Of a stretch of DNA of 6,981 nucleotides, positions 5,761-6,981 are shown one piece after another. The DNA comes from Anaerobacillus sp. (GTDB lineage Bacteria; Bacillota; Bacilli; Bacillales_H; Anaerobacillaceae), in NCBI GenBank assembly GCA_007120055.1, contig SKOL01000781.1, positions 1 through 6,981 on the forward strand. Direction: 5' to 3'. Both the position numbers and the translations under genes were made by a program. The notes below the pieces were generated by a model. It searched no databases and was not told the DNA's origin. It worked only from the letters and a program-made list of their open reading frames with translations. Each line of letters opens with the position of its first letter. The first letter of the stretch is position 1.

Positions 5761-6376
5761 ATATTGTGGAAATCATAGTTTTGAAGATATTAAAGTCGCC
5801 ACGAATAGTAGTGCTCATTATTTAGGTTTTGTGTTTGCAGAAAGTAAACGTTGTGTTACTCCTAGTGAAGTAAAAGATTGGTTGAGTAAGGTTAAAGTTT
5901 CACAAAAGCTTGTTGGTGTATTTGTTAATGCGTCTATCGATCAAATACAGTTAGCGGTTGAAAACATAGCACTAGACGTTATTCAATGTCATGGTGAAGA
6001 AACAGTGGAGGATATTTTAGCTTTAAAAGCAGTTTTTAAACAAAAAGTGTGGAAAGTCATCCACCACTCCGAGGCTGCAATAGATTTGATGAAGCAGTAT
6101 GAAGGTATTGTTGATGGCTATGTCATCGACAGTAAAGTGAAAGGTGTAAGAGGAGGAACTGGAGTGACGTTTGACTGGTCAGCGATTCCTGCTTATAAAA
6201 GAGAAGCCGAAAAACAAAAAGTGCCTTGCTTTATTGCTGGGGGCATCAATGTTAGTACAATAGATGCACTTCTTCAATATGATCCAGTTGGTATTGACTT
6301 ATCTAGTGGAATTGAAGTAAGTGGTAGAAAATCTGAAAAAATAAAGAAACAATTTGAGGAGAGGTTATCTGTATGA
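5738..6376 (+). CDS. trpF: Phosphoribosylanthranilate isomerase
   Basis: Performs the Amadori rearrangement of phosphoribosyl anthranilate to the substrate of TrpC. From the ATG at 5738 it is 212 residues, a typical TIM-barrel PRAI. A TTG at 5723 is in frame, but it touches the SD GGAGAG (5725-5730), which instead serves the ATG seven bases on. Cys10 in LKYCG is the likely general base and Asp131 in YVIDSKVKG the likely general acid. GGTG at 139-142, CFIAGGI at 164-170 and GIDLSSGIE at 185-193 complete the phosphate site. KYCG replaces the more common KICG, but B. subtilis TrpF has the same form as I remember it. The start overlaps trpC by 23 bases and the stop overlaps trpB (ATGA). Confidence 0.96.
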   Translation: MKRVPLLKYCGNHSFEDIKVATNSSAHYLGFVFAESKRCVTPSEVKDWLSKVKVSQKLVGVFVNASIDQIQLAVENIALDVIQCHGEETVEDILALKAVFKQKVWKVIHHSEAAIDLMKQYEGIVDGYVIDSKVKGVRGGTGVTFDWSAIPAYKREAEKQKVPCFIAGGINVSTIDALLQYDPVGIDLSSGIEVSGRKSEKIKKQFEERLSV

Positions 6377-6981
6377 AATATCAATTCCCAGATGAAAACG
6401 GGCGTTTCGGTGAATTTGGTGGTAAATTTGTACCAGAAACGTTAATGTATGCTTTAAACGAATTGCAAGAAGCGTTTAAAGAAGTGATGTCAGATGAAGT
6501 TTTTAAAAAAGAATACATTGAGCACTTAAAATTATACTCAGGACGTCCAACGGCGTTAACGTATGCTGAAAACGTGACGAATCATTTTCAAGGTGCGAAA
6601 ATTTACTTGAAACGAGAAGATTTGAATCATACTGGTGCTCATAAAATTAACAATGCCATTGGGCAAGCCTTACTTGCTAAAAGAATGGGCAAGAAAAAAA
6701 TTATCGCTGAAACTGGTGCCGGTCAGCACGGAGTAGCCGCAGCAACGGTTGCTGCAAAATTCGGCTTGCAATGTAAAATATTTATGGGAGAAAAAGATAT
6801 CGAGAGGCAGAGGCTAAATGTTTTTCGAATGGAGCTTTTAGGAGCTGAAGTAATACCAGTTTCTAGTGGGAGTCGGACATTAAAAGATGCAACAAATGAA
6901 GCGATTCGTTATTGGGTTACAAATGTTACTGATACTTTTTATTTAATCGGTTCTGTCGTTGGCCCTCATCCTTATCCACAA
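6373..6981 (+). CDS. trpB: Tryptophan synthase beta subunit, N-terminal 203 residues (3' end outside window)
   Basis: Condenses indole with serine to form tryptophan using pyridoxal phosphate; indole is channelled from the alpha subunit TrpA, whose gene probably lies just past the right edge. The frame is open from the ATG at 6373 to the end of the window, about half of the usual 400 residues. It begins with the typical [20 protein letters not shown]. Lys91 in [10 protein letters not shown] is the PLP-binding lysine, Glu113 in AETGAGQHG the catalytic glutamate, and GRPT at 57-60 and [10 protein letters not shown] at 79-88 are also classical. The GAGGAGAGG SD at 6356-6364 lies within trpF. ATGA overlap with trpF implies coupling. 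No frameshift is seen in the visible part. Confidence 0.97.
   Translation, partial: MKYQFPDENGRFGEFGGKFVPETLMYALNELQEAFKEVMSDEVFKKEYIEHLKLYSGRPTALTYAENVTNHFQGAKIYLKREDLNHTGAHKINNAIGQALLAKRMGKKKIIAETGAGQHGVAAATVAAKFGLQCKIFMGEKDIERQRLNVFRMELLGAEVIPVSSGSRTLKDATNEAIRYWVTNVTDTFYLIGSVVGPHPYPQ

Noticed and set aside
1..6981. A novel defence, CRISPR or mobile gene system
   Set aside because: All protein genes are standard aromatic and tryptophan enzymes; there is no transposase, integrase, tRNA or repeat-spacer array. The unusual content is confined to the leader at 2019-2449.

Overview
This window looks like a chromosomal segment of a low-GC Gram-positive bacterium of the Bacillaceae. The evidence is the gene order, the close resemblance of the proteins to Bacillus subtilis orthologues as I remember them, strong purine-rich Shine-Dalgarno (SD) sites, and a TRAP-type tryptophan leader. 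I cannot name the species. It holds the aromatic amino acid supraoperon in the B. subtilis order: chorismate synthase (3' part, cut by the left edge), aroB, aroH, a 431-base regulatory gap, then trpE, trpD, trpC, trpF and the first half of trpB (cut by the right edge). All genes are on the + strand.

Layout. Bases 1-2018 carry the last steps to chorismate (AroB makes 3-dehydroquinate, chorismate synthase makes chorismate) and the AroH chorismate mutase that sends chorismate to prephenate. Bases 2019-2449 carry no gene but are dense with regulatory structure. In order these are: a small stem-loop, an array of twelve GAG/UAG triplets (a TRAP-binding site), a possible antiterminator, a very large nested hairpin of 117 bases followed by six T, a pyrimidine-rich tract, and an 8-bp hairpin that buries the trpE ribosome binding site. 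Bases 2450-6981 carry the trp genes. Every trp junction overlaps (8, 11, 23 and 4 bases), so they are very probably translationally coupled and made from one mRNA.

How it works together. Chorismate from the upstream genes is the branch point. AroH diverts it towards phenylalanine and tyrosine, and TrpE to TrpB convert it towards tryptophan. No glutaminase gene (trpG) lies between trpE and trpD, as in B. subtilis, where a shared TrpG/PabA is encoded in the folate cluster. The leader suggests two control layers: TRAP with bound tryptophan would favour the terminator, and a SD-sequestering hairpin would reduce trpE translation.

Most unusual point. The terminator is not the usual short hairpin. 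It is a three-tier palindrome with about 39 pairs and two copies of GTGTCAGACAC, which resembles a REP or MITE-type repeat. It looks as if a mobile palindromic element became, or was inserted into, the trp attenuator. The enzymes themselves look ordinary and intact.
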